A DNA stretch of 64,000 bases. It comes from Halomonas eurihalina (lineage in GTDB: Bacteria; Pseudomonadota; Gammaproteobacteria; Pseudomonadales; Halomonadaceae). Below, piece after piece: positions 19,789 to 28,530 of the stretch. Position numbers and translations under genes: made by a program. The stretch lies in contig NZ_VTPU01000014.1 in NCBI RefSeq assembly GCF_008274785.1, positions 1 to 64,000 of the forward strand, written 5' to 3'. Below the pieces are notes generated by a model. That model made no database searches. It was not told where the DNA came from and was given only the letters and a program-made list of their open reading frames with translations. The stretch's first letter is position 1. Each line of letters starts with the position of its first letter.

Positions 19789-19812
19789 GGCCCGCCCCAG
19801 CCGGGGCGGGCC
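19789..19812. terminator. Hairpin between the convergent Nif3 and zapG genes
   Basis: GGCCCGCCCC and GGGGCGGGCC form a perfect 10-bp stem with an AGCC loop. There is no T-run on either side, but the position between convergent stop codons suggests a shared terminator. Confidence 0.6.
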
Positions 19813-19822
19813 CGTCGGCACA

Positions 19823-20254
19823 TCAGTAACGTGGCGGCTGGGCGGGAGACTCGTCGCTCTTGGACTTTAGGCCGAAGTCCTCGGAAAGCGTGCCGCGGTT
19901 GCCATCGGCATAATCGCGGGGAGTGTCGAGGTTGTCATTCGTCTCGTCGGCCTGGTGGAGGTCGGGCTTGCGCGGCTGTGATGAGCCGAGCCGGGTGGCG
20001 CTGTCGCGCATTTCCTGCTGCAGGTTCTGCCCATTGGCGAGCAGGGCGTCGAGCAATCCGTCCGCACGCTCGAAGTACTCGCTCAGCCCGGCGCGTAGCT
20101 CACTGAGTTCGCGGTCGCGCTCGGCGAGCCGCTGTCGCAGTTTCTGTGCGGTCCTGGCGCCGCCGTTGAGCAGGTGATAGCCCAGGGCGCCGATGCCCAC
20201 GCCGGCCAGCAAGCAAGCGATGGCCAGTACCCAATTGATATTGCCTTGTTCCAC
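19823..20254 (-). CDS. zapG: Z-ring associated protein ZapG/YhcB (DUF1043)
   Basis: The 143-residue protein has one N-terminal membrane helix (NWVLAIACLLAGVGIGALGY) followed by a charged coiled coil (LRQRLAERDRELSELRAGL) and a polar tail. This matches YhcB/ZapG, a membrane protein of the divisome and elongasome. I chose the GTG start at MEQGNINW, with GGGAGA upstream, because it gives the short N-terminus of the family. A longer ATG start at 20308 would put 18 extra residues before the helix. Confidence 0.85.
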   Translation of the reverse strand: MEQGNINWVLAIACLLAGVGIGALGYHLLNGGARTAQKLRQRLAERDRELSELRAGLSEYFERADGLLDALLANGQNLQQEMRDSATRLGSSQPRKPDLHQADETNDNLDTPRDYADGNRGTLSEDFGLKSKSDESPAQPPRY

Positions 20255-20362
20255 ATTCGTCTCCCTGAACTGTCCTGCGATGACGACGACCTCCTGGCGA
20301 AGCCGCATGGCATCCCATTATAGAGCCAGGGCTAGAGCCGGGGTCAACGACCCGCGGTGACG

Positions 20363-20392
20363 GTGCCAAAGCCCGTTCGCGATGCGTATAAT
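20363..20392 (+). promoter_or_regulatory. Sigma-70 promoter for zapE
   Basis: A perfect TATAAT at 20387-20392 is preceded by GTGCCA with an 18-bp spacer. It lies about 40 bases before the zapE start. Confidence 0.6.
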
Positions 20393-20434
20393 GCTTGTCT
20401 TTCGTCATGCCAGGATGGATCGCCAGGAATGTCC

Positions 20435-21610
20435 ATGAGCGATAGCGACAGGACTCAAGAAGCGCCGCGAGCGGGGTCGCCTCTGGCGCGCTACCGCGCC
20501 GACCTCAAGCGGGATGGTTTTCAGTACGACCCGGCCCAGGAGCGGGCCGTTGAGCATCTGCAGCGCCTTTTTGATGAGCTGCTGGCGACGCCACGTACCC
20601 ACAGCGCACCGGCATCCGCCGCCAAGGGCCTGAAGGCACGCATGTCGAACTGGCTCGGCAAGCGTGAGGCGCCGGAAGAGCCCGTCATGCCGTCGATTTC
20701 CGGTCTTTATTTCTGGGGCGGCGTGGGCCGTGGCAAGACTTATCTGGTGGACGCCTTCTTCGAGGCCTTGCCCTTTCCCGAGAAGATCCGCACCCATTTC
20801 CATCGCTTCATGCAGCGGGTGCACAATGAGCTCGAGCATTACAAGGGGCAGCGCAACCCTCTGACGCTGGTCGCCGACAAGTTCGCCGACGAGGCGCGGG
20901 TGATCTGCTTCGATGAGTTCTTCGTCAAGGACATCACTGACGCCATGATCCTGGCCAACCTGCTCGAGGCGTTGTTCGCCCGGGGCGTGGTGCTGGTGGC
21001 GACCTCCAACATCGTGCCTGCCGATCTCTACAAGGACGGTCTGCAACGTGCTCGCTTCCTGCCGGCTATTGACCTGCTCGAGCGCCACTGTGAGGTGGTC
21101 AATGTGGATTCGGGCGTCGACTACCGGCTGCGCGCCCTGGAGCAGGCCGAGATCTTCCATTCGCCGCTGGACGAGGCTGCCGAGGCCGAACTGGAGCGCA
21201 GCTTCCGTTCCTTGGCTGGTGGTGAGGGCGAGCGGGATGTCGCGGTCGAGGTCAATCACCGCATGCTGCAGGCGCGCCGGTTGCACGAGGATGTGGTGTG
21301 GTTCGAGTTCGCCGAGTTGTGTGATGGCCCCCGGAGCCAGAACGATTACATCGAACTGGCGCGCGAGTACCACAGCGTGCTGGTCTCCAACGTCACCTGC
21401 ATGGACGGCGCCACCGATGACCTGGCACGGCGCTTCATCAACATGGTCGATGAATTCTACGACCGCGGCGTCAAGTTGCTGATGTCCGCCGAAGCACCGG
21501 CGGAACGGCTGTATCACAACGGCAAGCTGGAATTCGAGTTCCAGCGGACCCTGTCGAGGCTTCAGGAAATGCAGTCCCACGACTACCTCGCACTGCCGCA
21601 CAAGCCTTGA
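20435..21610 (+). CDS. zapE: Cell division AFG1-like ATPase ZapE
   Basis: The 391-residue AAA-type ATPase has Walker A GGVGRGKT and Walker B VICFDEFFV with the usual AFG1 segments (FHRFMQRVHNEL, NDYIELAREYHSVLVSN). In E. coli ZapE acts on the Z-ring under stress conditions. The second of two close ATGs is chosen because AGGA lies six bases upstream. It is divergent from zapG, another division factor. Confidence 0.94.
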   Translation: MSDSDRTQEAPRAGSPLARYRADLKRDGFQYDPAQERAVEHLQRLFDELLATPRTHSAPASAAKGLKARMSNWLGKREAPEEPVMPSISGLYFWGGVGRGKTYLVDAFFEALPFPEKIRTHFHRFMQRVHNELEHYKGQRNPLTLVADKFADEARVICFDEFFVKDITDAMILANLLEALFARGVVLVATSNIVPADLYKDGLQRARFLPAIDLLERHCEVVNVDSGVDYRLRALEQAEIFHSPLDEAAEAELERSFRSLAGGEGERDVAVEVNHRMLQARRLHEDVVWFEFAELCDGPRSQNDYIELAREYHSVLVSNVTCMDGATDDLARRFINMVDEFYDRGVKLLMSAEAPAERLYHNGKLEFEFQRTLSRLQEMQSHDYLALPHKP

Positions 21611-21653
21611 CCCGGACTTCATCCAGGAGCTGGAGGATCGTCCGCTGCGCCCG

Positions 21654-21702
21654 AGCTTCGAGCTGGGTTTTCGGGTTTCGTATCTCGCAGCTCGTATCTC
21701 GT
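21654..21702. repeat. Degenerate heptamer array between zapE and rplM
   Basis: Seven consecutive 7-bp units in register: AGCTTCG, AGCTGGG, TTTTCGG, GTTTCGT, ATCTCGC, AGCTCGT and ATCTCGT. The units mix the types that form pure arrays elsewhere in the window. The array ends 13 bases before the rplM promoter. Confidence 0.75.
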
Positions 21703-21715
21703 GGCCTTCCCGCGA

Positions 21716-21745
21716 TTGCCATGGCTGTGGCGTGTCGTGTAGAAT
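21716..21745 (+). promoter_or_regulatory. Promoter of the rplM-rpsI operon
   Basis: TTGCCA at -35 and TAGAAT at -10 are separated by 18 bp. Both match consensus at five of six positions. The leader to the rplM start is about 115 bases. Confidence 0.65.
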
Positions 21746-21865
21746 GCGCGCTCGCTCGAAAGTTGTCGTTCGGCTCGATGGGCCGGGGCGACAACCAAGA
21801 AAAATAGGGATGGTCCTCCACCGCATGCCGGTCAGGACCCAACGCATCAATCTGGTGATTCACCC

Positions 21866-22294
21866 ATGAAGACGTTCACTGCCAAACCGCAGTCTGTCCA
21901 GCGTGACTGGTACGTCGTCGACGCTGCGGACAAGACGCTTGGTCGCCTGGCCACTGAAATCGCTCGTCGCCTGCGCGGCAAGCACAAGCCGGAATACACC
22001 CCGCATGTCGATACCGGCGATTACATCGTCGTGATCAATGCCGAGAAGGTGAAGGTCACCGGCAACAAGGCCACCGCCAAGAACTATTATCGCCACACCG
22101 GTTATCCGGGTGGTCTGCGTTCCATGAATTTCGAACAGATGATCGATCACGCTCCGGAGCGGGTCATCGAGTTCGCGGTCAAGGGCATGCTCCCGAAGGG
22201 CCCGCTGGGTCGCGCCATGCATTCCAAGCTCAAGGTCTATGCCGGCACCGAGCACCCCCACGCCGCCCAGCAGCCGCAAGAATTGAACCTCTGA
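21866..22294 (+). CDS. rplM: Large subunit ribosomal protein uL13
   Basis: The 142-residue protein has the full L13 pattern: [27 protein letters not shown] near the middle of the N-terminal half and [12 protein letters not shown] near the C-terminus. E. coli L13 has 142 residues. It is the first gene of the conserved rplM-rpsI operon. The long leader may carry L13 autoregulation, as reported in E. coli, but I cannot identify the site. Confidence 0.99.
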   Translation: MKTFTAKPQSVQRDWYVVDAADKTLGRLATEIARRLRGKHKPEYTPHVDTGDYIVVINAEKVKVTGNKATAKNYYRHTGYPGGLRSMNFEQMIDHAPERVIEFAVKGMLPKGPLGRAMHSKLKVYAGTEHPHAAQQPQELNL

Positions 22295-22307
22295 GGGAGT
22301 CTTCGCC

Positions 22308-22697
22308 ATGACACAGCAGTATTACGGTACCGGTCGCCGCAAGACCTCCACCGCCCGCGTGTTCCTGAAAGCGGGTACCGGCAAGATCACCGTCAATAAT
22401 CGTGAGTTGAACGATTATTTCGGTCGCGTTACCGGTCATATGGTGGTGCGTCAGCCCCTCGAGCTGACCGAGACCCTCGATCAGTTCGACGTCTATGTTA
22501 CCGTCAAGGGCGGCGGTGGTTCAGCCCAGGCTGGCGCCATCCGCCACGGCATTACCCGTGCCCTGATGGAGTACAACGAGGACTTCCGCAAGCCGCTGCG
22601 CGCCGCTGGTTACGTGACGCGTGACGCTCGTGAGGTCGAGCGTAAGAAGATCGGCCTGCGCAAGGCGCGTCGCCGTCCGCAGTTCTCCAAGCGTTAA
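22308..22697 (+). CDS. rpsI: Small subunit ribosomal protein uS9
   Basis: The 129-residue protein starts [19 protein letters not shown] and ends with the basic [12 protein letters not shown] tail that contacts P-site tRNA. It follows rplM by 13 bases with GAGGGAG upstream of the ATG. A strong terminator follows. Confidence 0.99.
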   Translation: MTQQYYGTGRRKTSTARVFLKAGTGKITVNNRELNDYFGRVTGHMVVRQPLELTETLDQFDVYVTVKGGGGSAQAGAIRHGITRALMEYNEDFRKPLRAAGYVTRDAREVERKKIGLRKARRRPQFSKR

Positions 22698-22722
22698 GTT
22701 TTTCGACGCTCGTCGAGATGAG

Positions 22723-22753
22723 CGCCCGGGTCTTGCGACCCGGGCGTTTTTTT
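22723..22753 (+). terminator. Rho-independent terminator of rplM-rpsI
   Basis: CGCCCGGGTC and GACCCGGGCG form a perfect 10-bp stem with a TTGC loop, followed by seven T. Confidence 0.96.
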
Positions 22754-22757
22754 ATGG

Positions 22758-23047
22758 GTATGATTTTTGTAGGCATTATCTTTGGTCGCGTGGAATGCAT
22801 TATCGTGCGAGGTGGTCGTTTTTATTGCTATGTTAGCTTTAGCTATCTGCGAGATCCGTGATTACGTGGCGCCCAGGCGTGACGAATGACAACAATAAGG
22901 CGGATGACAACAATAAGGAGACGCTGAGCATTTCGGCGTGCGGCATCGTTCAGGGCGCATGACAACATGGTGCGCCGGCCCAGGAGCCAGCCGTGTCGTC
23001 GCTCGTCAGCGTTTTCCGGACGGACAAGCCGACGGAGAAACCAGCAC
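22758..23047. other. Leader region of petABC, no gene
   Basis: This interval is clearly AT-richer than its surroundings up to about 22920, which suggests the petABC promoter and leader. It holds a small TAGCT-TT-AGCTA inverted repeat (22834-22845) and a duplicated 15-mer. I could not settle on one -35/-10 pair. Short ORFs on both strands have no recognisable similarity. Confidence 0.5.
22886..22918. repeat. Tandem 15-mer repeat, ATGACAACAATAAGG
   Basis: Two identical 15-base copies lie at an 18-bp period, and the first nine bases recur a third time at 22959-22967. The second copy ends in AAGGAG, a strong ribosome-binding-like sequence with no proper start codon after it. Confidence 0.8.
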
Positions 23048-23653
23048 ATGGCAGACGATGGCGTGAACAAGGGACGACGCCGTTTCCTCGTGGCGGCGAC
23101 CACGGTCATCGGGGCGGTGGGAGCGGTCGGTGTGGCAGTTCCCTTCTTGTCTTCCTGGCAGCCCAGCGCCAGGGCAAGGGCCGCGGGAGCGCCCGTCAAG
23201 GCGGATATTTCCAAGCTCGAGCCCGGCCAGCGGATGGTCGTTGAATGGCGTGGCCGGCCGGTCTGGATTCTCGACCGTTCCGCGGAAATGATTCAGCGCA
23301 CCGAGGGGCTGGGCAGCGACCGCCTGGCCGATCCAGATTCCAGAGAGCCGCAGCAGCCAGGCTACGCCCAGGGGCCGCTACGTTCCATCCGGCCCGAGAT
23401 CGGTGTCTTCATCGGTATCTGTACCCACCTGGGCTGTTCGCCGCTTTTCAAGCCGGAACCCAATGCCGAAGGTGTCGGCGTCGATGACTGGCCAGGCGGT
23501 TTCTTCTGTCCTTGTCATGGCTCGCGTTTCGACCTGGCGGGGCGGGTCTTTCGTAACGTGCCTGCGCCGCTCAACCTCGAGGTTCCCCCTTATTACTTCG
23601 AGAGCGACGCGGTGATCGTCGTCGGTGTCGGTGAAGACGAGGAGGCTGCCTGA
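23048..23653 (+). CDS. petA: Ubiquinol-cytochrome c reductase Rieske iron-sulfur subunit
   Basis: The 201-residue protein starts with a twin-arginine signal anchor (GRRRFLVAATT, residues 9-19), followed by a membrane helix. The 2Fe-2S ligands are in CTHLGC and CPCHGS. It passes electrons from quinol to cytochrome c1 in the bc1 complex of the cytoplasmic membrane. The ATG follows GGAG by ten bases. It is the first gene of petABC and overlaps petB by one base. Confidence 0.97.
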   Translation: MADDGVNKGRRRFLVAATTVIGAVGAVGVAVPFLSSWQPSARARAAGAPVKADISKLEPGQRMVVEWRGRPVWILDRSAEMIQRTEGLGSDRLADPDSREPQQPGYAQGPLRSIRPEIGVFIGICTHLGCSPLFKPEPNAEGVGVDDWPGGFFCPCHGSRFDLAGRVFRNVPAPLNLEVPPYYFESDAVIVVGVGEDEEAA

Positions 23654-24912
23654 TGGGAAATCCCAACAAGCCCAAGGCGCAGCGTGGCGTGATGCGCTGG
23701 GTCGATGAGCGATTTCCGGCCACGCAGTTGTGGCAGGATCACCTGTCGCGTTATTACGCGCCGAGAAACTTCAACTTCTGGTACTTCTTCGGCTCGTTGG
23801 CGTTATTGATGCTGGTCAACCAGATTCTCACCGGCATCTGGTTGACCATGAGCTTCACGCCGACGGCCGAGGGGGCCTTCGACTCCGTCGAGTACATCAT
23901 GCGTGATGTGGAGTGGGGCTGGCTGATTCGTTACCTCCACACCACTGGGGCGTCGGCGTTCTTTGTGGTGATCTATCTGCACATGTTCCGTGGCCTGCTG
24001 TACGGCTCCTACAAGGCGCCCCGAGAGTTGGTCTGGGTCTTCGGTATGGCCATCTACCTGGCGCTCATGGCCGAGGCCTTCATGGGCTATCTGCTGCCCT
24101 GGGGGCAGATGTCCTACTGGGGAGCCCAGGTGATCACATCGCTGTTCTCGGCCATTCCGGCCATCGGGCCGGGGCTGGCTGAGTGGATTCGTGGCGACTA
24201 TCTGGTCACGGGGATTACCCTGAATCGCTTCTTTGCCCTGCATGTGGTGGCGCTACCGATCGTCATTCTGGCGCTGGTGGTATTGCATATCGTGGCGTTG
24301 CACGAGGTCGGCTCCAACAATCCCGATGGCATCGAGATCAAGGACAAGACCGATAGCAATGGCAAACCGCTGGATGGCATTCCGTTTCATCCTTACTACA
24401 CGGTCAAGGATCTGGTCGGCGTAGCCGTTTTCCTGTTCGTGTTCTGCGTGGTGGTCTTCTATTTCCCCGAAGGGGGCGGCTATTTCATCGAGAAGCCCAA
24501 TTTCGAGCCAGCCGATCCCTTGCAGACGCCGGATCATATCGCGCCGGTATGGTACTTCACGCCTTTCTACGCGATTCTGCGTGGCGTCACCTTTTCGGTG
24601 TTCGGGCTGGAGGCCAAGTTCCTCGGTGTCGTCTGCATGGGGCTGGCGATCGGGCTGTTGTTCGTGCTGCCCTGGCTGGATCGCAGCCCGGTGCGCTCAA
24701 TGCGCTACAAGGGGTGGATCTCCCGGGTGATGCTGGGGCTGTTCGTGATCTGTTTTAGCGTGCTCGGCGTGCTCGGTGTGCTGCCGTCCACCGAAACACG
24801 CACGACGATCGCCCAGCTATGCACGTTGGGGTATTTCGCCTACTTCCTGCTGATGCCGTTCTACACCCGTCTGGAAAAGACCAGGCCTGTGCCGGAAAGG
24901 GTGACCGACTGA
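23653..24912 (+). CDS. petB: Cytochrome b of the bc1 complex
   Basis: The 419-residue membrane protein carries two b hemes. Recognisable segments are the N-terminal NFWYFFGSLALLMLVNQILTG, the GYLLPWGQMSYWGAQVIT block of the Qo region and the PEWYF-like APVWYFTPFYAILR. About eight helices are expected. It is a full-length fused cytochrome b, not split into b6 and subunit IV. The ATG overlaps the petA stop. Confidence 0.98.
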   Translation: MGNPNKPKAQRGVMRWVDERFPATQLWQDHLSRYYAPRNFNFWYFFGSLALLMLVNQILTGIWLTMSFTPTAEGAFDSVEYIMRDVEWGWLIRYLHTTGASAFFVVIYLHMFRGLLYGSYKAPRELVWVFGMAIYLALMAEAFMGYLLPWGQMSYWGAQVITSLFSAIPAIGPGLAEWIRGDYLVTGITLNRFFALHVVALPIVILALVVLHIVALHEVGSNNPDGIEIKDKTDSNGKPLDGIPFHPYYTVKDLVGVAVFLFVFCVVVFYFPEGGGYFIEKPNFEPADPLQTPDHIAPVWYFTPFYAILRGVTFSVFGLEAKFLGVVCMGLAIGLLFVLPWLDRSPVRSMRYKGWISRVMLGLFVICFSVLGVLGVLPSTETRTTIAQLCTLGYFAYFLLMPFYTRLEKTRPVPERVTD

Positions 24913-25649
24913 TGAGAAAATCACTGCTTGTACTGTGTATCGTCTTGCTGCCGGTAACCGGTCTCGCCGCCAGTGGCGGTGATGCCCACCTGCGGGACAT
25001 GACGCCGGATCTGCACGACAAGGCCTCGTTGCAGAATGGCATGAAACTCTTCGTCAACTACTGCATGGGATGTCATTCCCTGAAGCATCAACGTTTCTCG
25101 CGGGCTGCCGAGGATCTGGAGATGCCGCGAGAACTGGTCGAGGACAACCTGATCTTCGCCGATGCTCATGCCTTCAATGATCAGATGAGCAATGCGCTGG
25201 AAACCGCGCAGGGCGAGGCCTGGTTCGGTGCTGCACCGCCTGACTTGACCCTGACGACTCGCCTGCATGGAGTCGACTGGGTGTATTCCTATCTATTGGG
25301 TTTCTACCGTGATCCAGAGCGACCCACGGGCGTGAACAATACCGTTTTCCCGCTGGTGGCCATGCCCAATGTACTGGAGCCACTCCAGGGCGTGCAGCGG
25401 CAGGTGTGTGGCGATGCGGAGCATGAAGGAGACGGCTCGGATTGCCACCTCGAACTCGTCCACGAGGGCTCCATGTCACCCGATGAGTTCGAGCGCGCGA
25501 TGTTCGATTTGACCAATTTTCTGGCCTATGCCAGTGAGCCGTCGAAGCTGAAGGCCCAGGCGTTGGCACCCAAGGTTCTGATCTTCCTCTTCGTCTTCGC
25601 TGTCGTGGCCTATCTGCTCAAACGAGAGTACTGGCGCGACGTTCACTGA
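24912..25649 (+). CDS. petC: Cytochrome c1 of the bc1 complex
   Basis: The 245-residue protein has a cleavable signal peptide ending near VTGLAAS, the heme c motif CMGCH near residue 53 and a C-terminal membrane anchor (VLIFLFVFAVVAYLLKREYW). It delivers electrons from the Rieske centre to periplasmic cytochrome c. The ATG overlaps the petB stop by one base, so the three subunits are translated together. Confidence 0.97.
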   Translation: MRKSLLVLCIVLLPVTGLAASGGDAHLRDMTPDLHDKASLQNGMKLFVNYCMGCHSLKHQRFSRAAEDLEMPRELVEDNLIFADAHAFNDQMSNALETAQGEAWFGAAPPDLTLTTRLHGVDWVYSYLLGFYRDPERPTGVNNTVFPLVAMPNVLEPLQGVQRQVCGDAEHEGDGSDCHLELVHEGSMSPDEFERAMFDLTNFLAYASEPSKLKAQALAPKVLIFLFVFAVVAYLLKREYWRDVH

Positions 25650-25677
25650 GTCGTTCCGATTTGTTGATGCGACATTT

Positions 25678-25707
25678 CACGACGCCCCCCGTCGGGGGTG
25701 CGTCGTG
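25678..25707 (+). terminator. Hairpin after petC
   Basis: CACGACGC with GCGTCGTG, plus an inner C5/G5 pairing, makes a long stem with one bulge. Only a weak T-rich stretch follows, and it overlaps the probable sspA promoter. Confidence 0.5.
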
Positions 25708-25714
25708 TTATCAT
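25706..25714 (+). promoter_or_regulatory. Extended -10 promoter for sspA
   Basis: TGTTATCAT fits the TGn-TATAAT extended -10 pattern with one mismatch, about 30 bases before the sspA start. The -35 region lies inside the petC hairpin and shows no consensus. Confidence 0.45.
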
Positions 25715-25744
25715 TCCGCGACGAACTGATGCGAGGATTGTTTC

Positions 25745-26371
25745 ATGGGTGTAGTGGCCAAGCGGTCATCGATGATCTTCTATTCCGGGGGCGATGATCA
25801 TTACAGTCATCGTGTGCGTATTGTGCTCGCCGAGAAGGGCGTGGCCGTGGACATCGTCGAGGTAACCGAGGATAACCATCCCGAGGAACTCGCCGATCTC
25901 AATCCGTACAACAGTGTCCCCACGCTGCTCGACCGCGATCTGGTGCTCTACGAGTCCAAGGTGATGATGGAGTATCTGGACGAGCGTTTCCCGCATCCGC
26001 CGCTGTTGCCGGTCTATCCGGTGGCCCGCGCCCAGAGTCGACTGTGGATGCACCGCATTGAACGCGAGTGGTGTCCGCTGGTCGAACAGGTCCGTAACGG
26101 GTCGAAGAAGGACGCCGACAAGGCGCGCAAGGAGCTGCGCGAGAGTCTGATCGGGATTTCGCCGATCTTCGAGGACATGCCGTTCTTCATGAGTGAGGAA
26201 TTTACCCTGGTGGATTGCTGCCTGGCACCGATCCTGTGGCGTCTGCCGTCGCTGGGCATCGAGCTGCCCGAAAAGCAGGTTCAGCCGTTGATGGGGTATA
26301 TGGAGCGAGTCTTCGAGCGCGAGGGCTTCAAGGCCGCGTTGAGTGAGGGCGAGCGCGAGATGCGCCCCTGA
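25745..26371 (+). CDS. sspA: Stringent starvation protein A (GST fold)
   Basis: The 208-residue protein has an N-terminal thioredoxin-like GST domain ([19 protein letters not shown], then [26 protein letters not shown]) and an all-helical C-terminal domain ([16 protein letters not shown]). SspA binds RNA polymerase and alters transcription during starvation and acid stress. It is paired with sspB downstream, as usual. Confidence 0.96.
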   Translation: MGVVAKRSSMIFYSGGDDHYSHRVRIVLAEKGVAVDIVEVTEDNHPEELADLNPYNSVPTLLDRDLVLYESKVMMEYLDERFPHPPLLPVYPVARAQSRLWMHRIEREWCPLVEQVRNGSKKDADKARKELRESLIGISPIFEDMPFFMSEEFTLVDCCLAPILWRLPSLGIELPEKQVQPLMGYMERVFEREGFKAALSEGEREMRP

Positions 26372-26413
26372 ATTTTCACCCCGTTCGAGGTACTGACCCA
26401 GGAGGGCCGAACG

Positions 26414-26884
26414 ATGCATTCAAGCCGTCCCTATATTGCCCGGGCCCTTTATCAGTGGTTGCTGGACAACGAGTTGACGCCTTATATCGTGGTCGATGCC
26501 GAGCAGGAAGGCGTCGAGGTTCCCAGGCAATTCGTCCAGAATGGCCAGATCGTGCTCAACATGAGCGTGTCGGCGATTCATGATTTGTCGATGGAGAATG
26601 AGGCGATTGCCTTCTCGGCGCGTTTCGGCGGCAAGCCGATGCAGCTCATGGTGCCGATGGAAGCGCTGATCGCTATATACGCTCGCGAGAATGGTGTTGG
26701 CATGGTCTTCGGTCATGAGCCGGTGATGCCCGATGCTGGCCACAACGATAGCGAGACCGAGACCGTGGAGGATGAGAAGACGGGACCGGCGCTGGCCAGT
26801 GTCGACGAGACCGAAGCGTCGTCTTCGGAGAAGGAAGGCGAGGCGCCCAAGAAGGGGCGTCCCTCCCTGCGCGTCATCAAGTGA
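26414..26884 (+). CDS. sspB: ClpXP adaptor SspB
   Basis: The 156-residue protein has an N-terminal substrate-binding domain (YIARALYQWLLDNELTPYIVVD), a long acidic linker and a C-terminal ClpX-docking tail ending RPSLRVIK, close to the RGRPALRVVK tail of E. coli SspB. It delivers ssrA-tagged proteins to ClpXP. It lies 42 bases after sspA. Confidence 0.96.
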   Translation: MHSSRPYIARALYQWLLDNELTPYIVVDAEQEGVEVPRQFVQNGQIVLNMSVSAIHDLSMENEAIAFSARFGGKPMQLMVPMEALIAIYARENGVGMVFGHEPVMPDAGHNDSETETVEDEKTGPALASVDETEASSSEKEGEAPKKGRPSLRVIK

Positions 26885-26932
26885 GCCGGTGAGTCGCCGG
26901 CCGTTGTTTCGGCACCGGCCGAGCGGAAAAAT

Positions 26933-26964
26933 GCAAACGGCAGGCCTCAGGGCCTGCCGTTTGC
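26933..26964. terminator. Terminator between sspB and dolP
   Basis: GCAAACGGCAGGCC and GGCCTGCCGTTTGC form a perfect 14-bp stem with a TCAG loop. The minus-strand side is followed by ATTTTTC, so it ends the dolP operon and probably sspA-sspB as well. Confidence 0.9.
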
Positions 26965-26983
26965 GTATGTGATGTCCGGACGA

Positions 26984-27544
26984 TCAGTCGAGGTAGTCGA
27001 AGACTTTGATGATGCGCTGCATGCCGCCGGCATTCGAGGCTACCGAGACGATGCGCTCGGCCTCGGCTCGGCTGACGATGCCCATCAGGTAGACGGTGGC
27101 ATTCTCGGTGACGACGAGGAGTCGACCGGAGTCGATGGCCTCGTTGGCGACCAGGGCCGTGCGCACCTTGGTGGTGATCCAGGTGTCGGTGAGCCGTTGG
27201 CTGTGGGGCAGGTTGGCGGCAATGGTGAGCTCGTTGTGTACCTTGCGCACATTGCGTACCTGCTCGGCCACCTGCACGGCCATGTCCTTGAGTTCCTGGC
27301 TGGGTACCTGGCCGGTGAGCAGGACCACGCCATTGAAGGCGTTGACATTGATGCGGGCGTCGCCGAGTCGGGCATCGTTGGCCTTGAGGTTATGGTAGAT
27401 CTTGTCCTCGATGTTCGAGTCCTCGACCTTGGTGCCTTCGGTACGCTGGCCGTAGTGCTCGCTGACGGGGGCCGAACTGGCGCAGCCGGTCAGGACGAGC
27501 AGGCAGATGAGGGTCAGGACGGTACACAGGGATTTATAGGACAT
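26984..27544 (-). CDS. dolP: Outer-membrane lipoprotein DolP (two BON domains)
   Basis: The 186-residue lipoprotein has a signal peptide ending at lipobox LTGC (Cys21) and two BON domains (about residues 45-110 and 120-186; each has a V-hydrophobic-LTG/MG core, VVLLTGQV and VYLMGIV). DolP (YraP) keeps outer-membrane integrity and supports the BAM complex. The ATG at MSYKSL is chosen over an upstream start because it opens directly into the signal peptide. diaA lies five bases upstream in the operon. Confidence 0.93.
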   Translation of the reverse strand: MSYKSLCTVLTLICLLVLTGCASSAPVSEHYGQRTEGTKVEDSNIEDKIYHNLKANDARLGDARINVNAFNGVVLLTGQVPSQELKDMAVQVAEQVRNVRKVHNELTIAANLPHSQRLTDTWITTKVRTALVANEAIDSGRLLVVTENATVYLMGIVSRAEAERIVSVASNAGGMQRIIKVFDYLD

Positions 27545-27549
27545 GGGGG

Positions 27550-28164
<615 letters not shown>

Positions 28165-28530
28165 TCAGAACGCTTCGAAGGCCCCTGCCACCCATTCGAA
28201 CTCGAGCTTGGGGGGCGTGCCGGTCACGGCCAGTACATCGAAGCGGCACGCACATGATAGCCGGTTGCGCTGGAGATAAAAACGCGCTGCCTTGATCAGG
28301 CGGCGACGCTTGGTGGCGGTGACGGTTTCCAGCGGATGGCCGTGGCGGATGTCGGCACGATGCCGCACCTCCACGAACACCAATGTGTCGCCGTCACGCA
28401 TGACCAGGTCGAGCTCACCGCCCTTGGCATGCTGGTTGGTGGCCACGAGGGAAAGCCCTCGCGCCACCAGCCAGTCGGCGGCGAGCCGCTCGATCCGGGC
28501 TCCCCGGGTGCGGGCGTCAGCGCAGGGCAT
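28165..28530 (-). CDS. yraN: UPF0102 nuclease-fold protein YraN
   Basis: The 121-residue protein has the UPF0102 endonuclease-like pattern: GARIERLAADWLVARGL, GGELDLVMRDGDTLVFVEVRHR and RRRLIKAARFYL. The E-D-E-V-K-like core resembles Holliday junction resolvase folds, but function is unproven. The start overlaps the lpoA 3' end by 14 bases, so the two genes are coupled. Confidence 0.93.
   Translation of the reverse strand: MPCADARTRGARIERLAADWLVARGLSLVATNQHAKGGELDLVMRDGDTLVFVEVRHRADIRHGHPLETVTATKRRRLIKAARFYLQRNRLSCACRFDVLAVTGTPPKLEFEWVAGAFEAF

Noticed and set aside
21471..21863. A 130-codon minus-strand ORF between zapE and rplM
   Set aside because: It runs through the zapE 3' end, the heptamer array and the rplM promoter, so coding is unlikely.
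22843..23214. A 123-codon minus-strand ORF upstream of petA
   Set aside because: It overlaps the petA start on the other strand and shows no recognisable domain or ribosome site.
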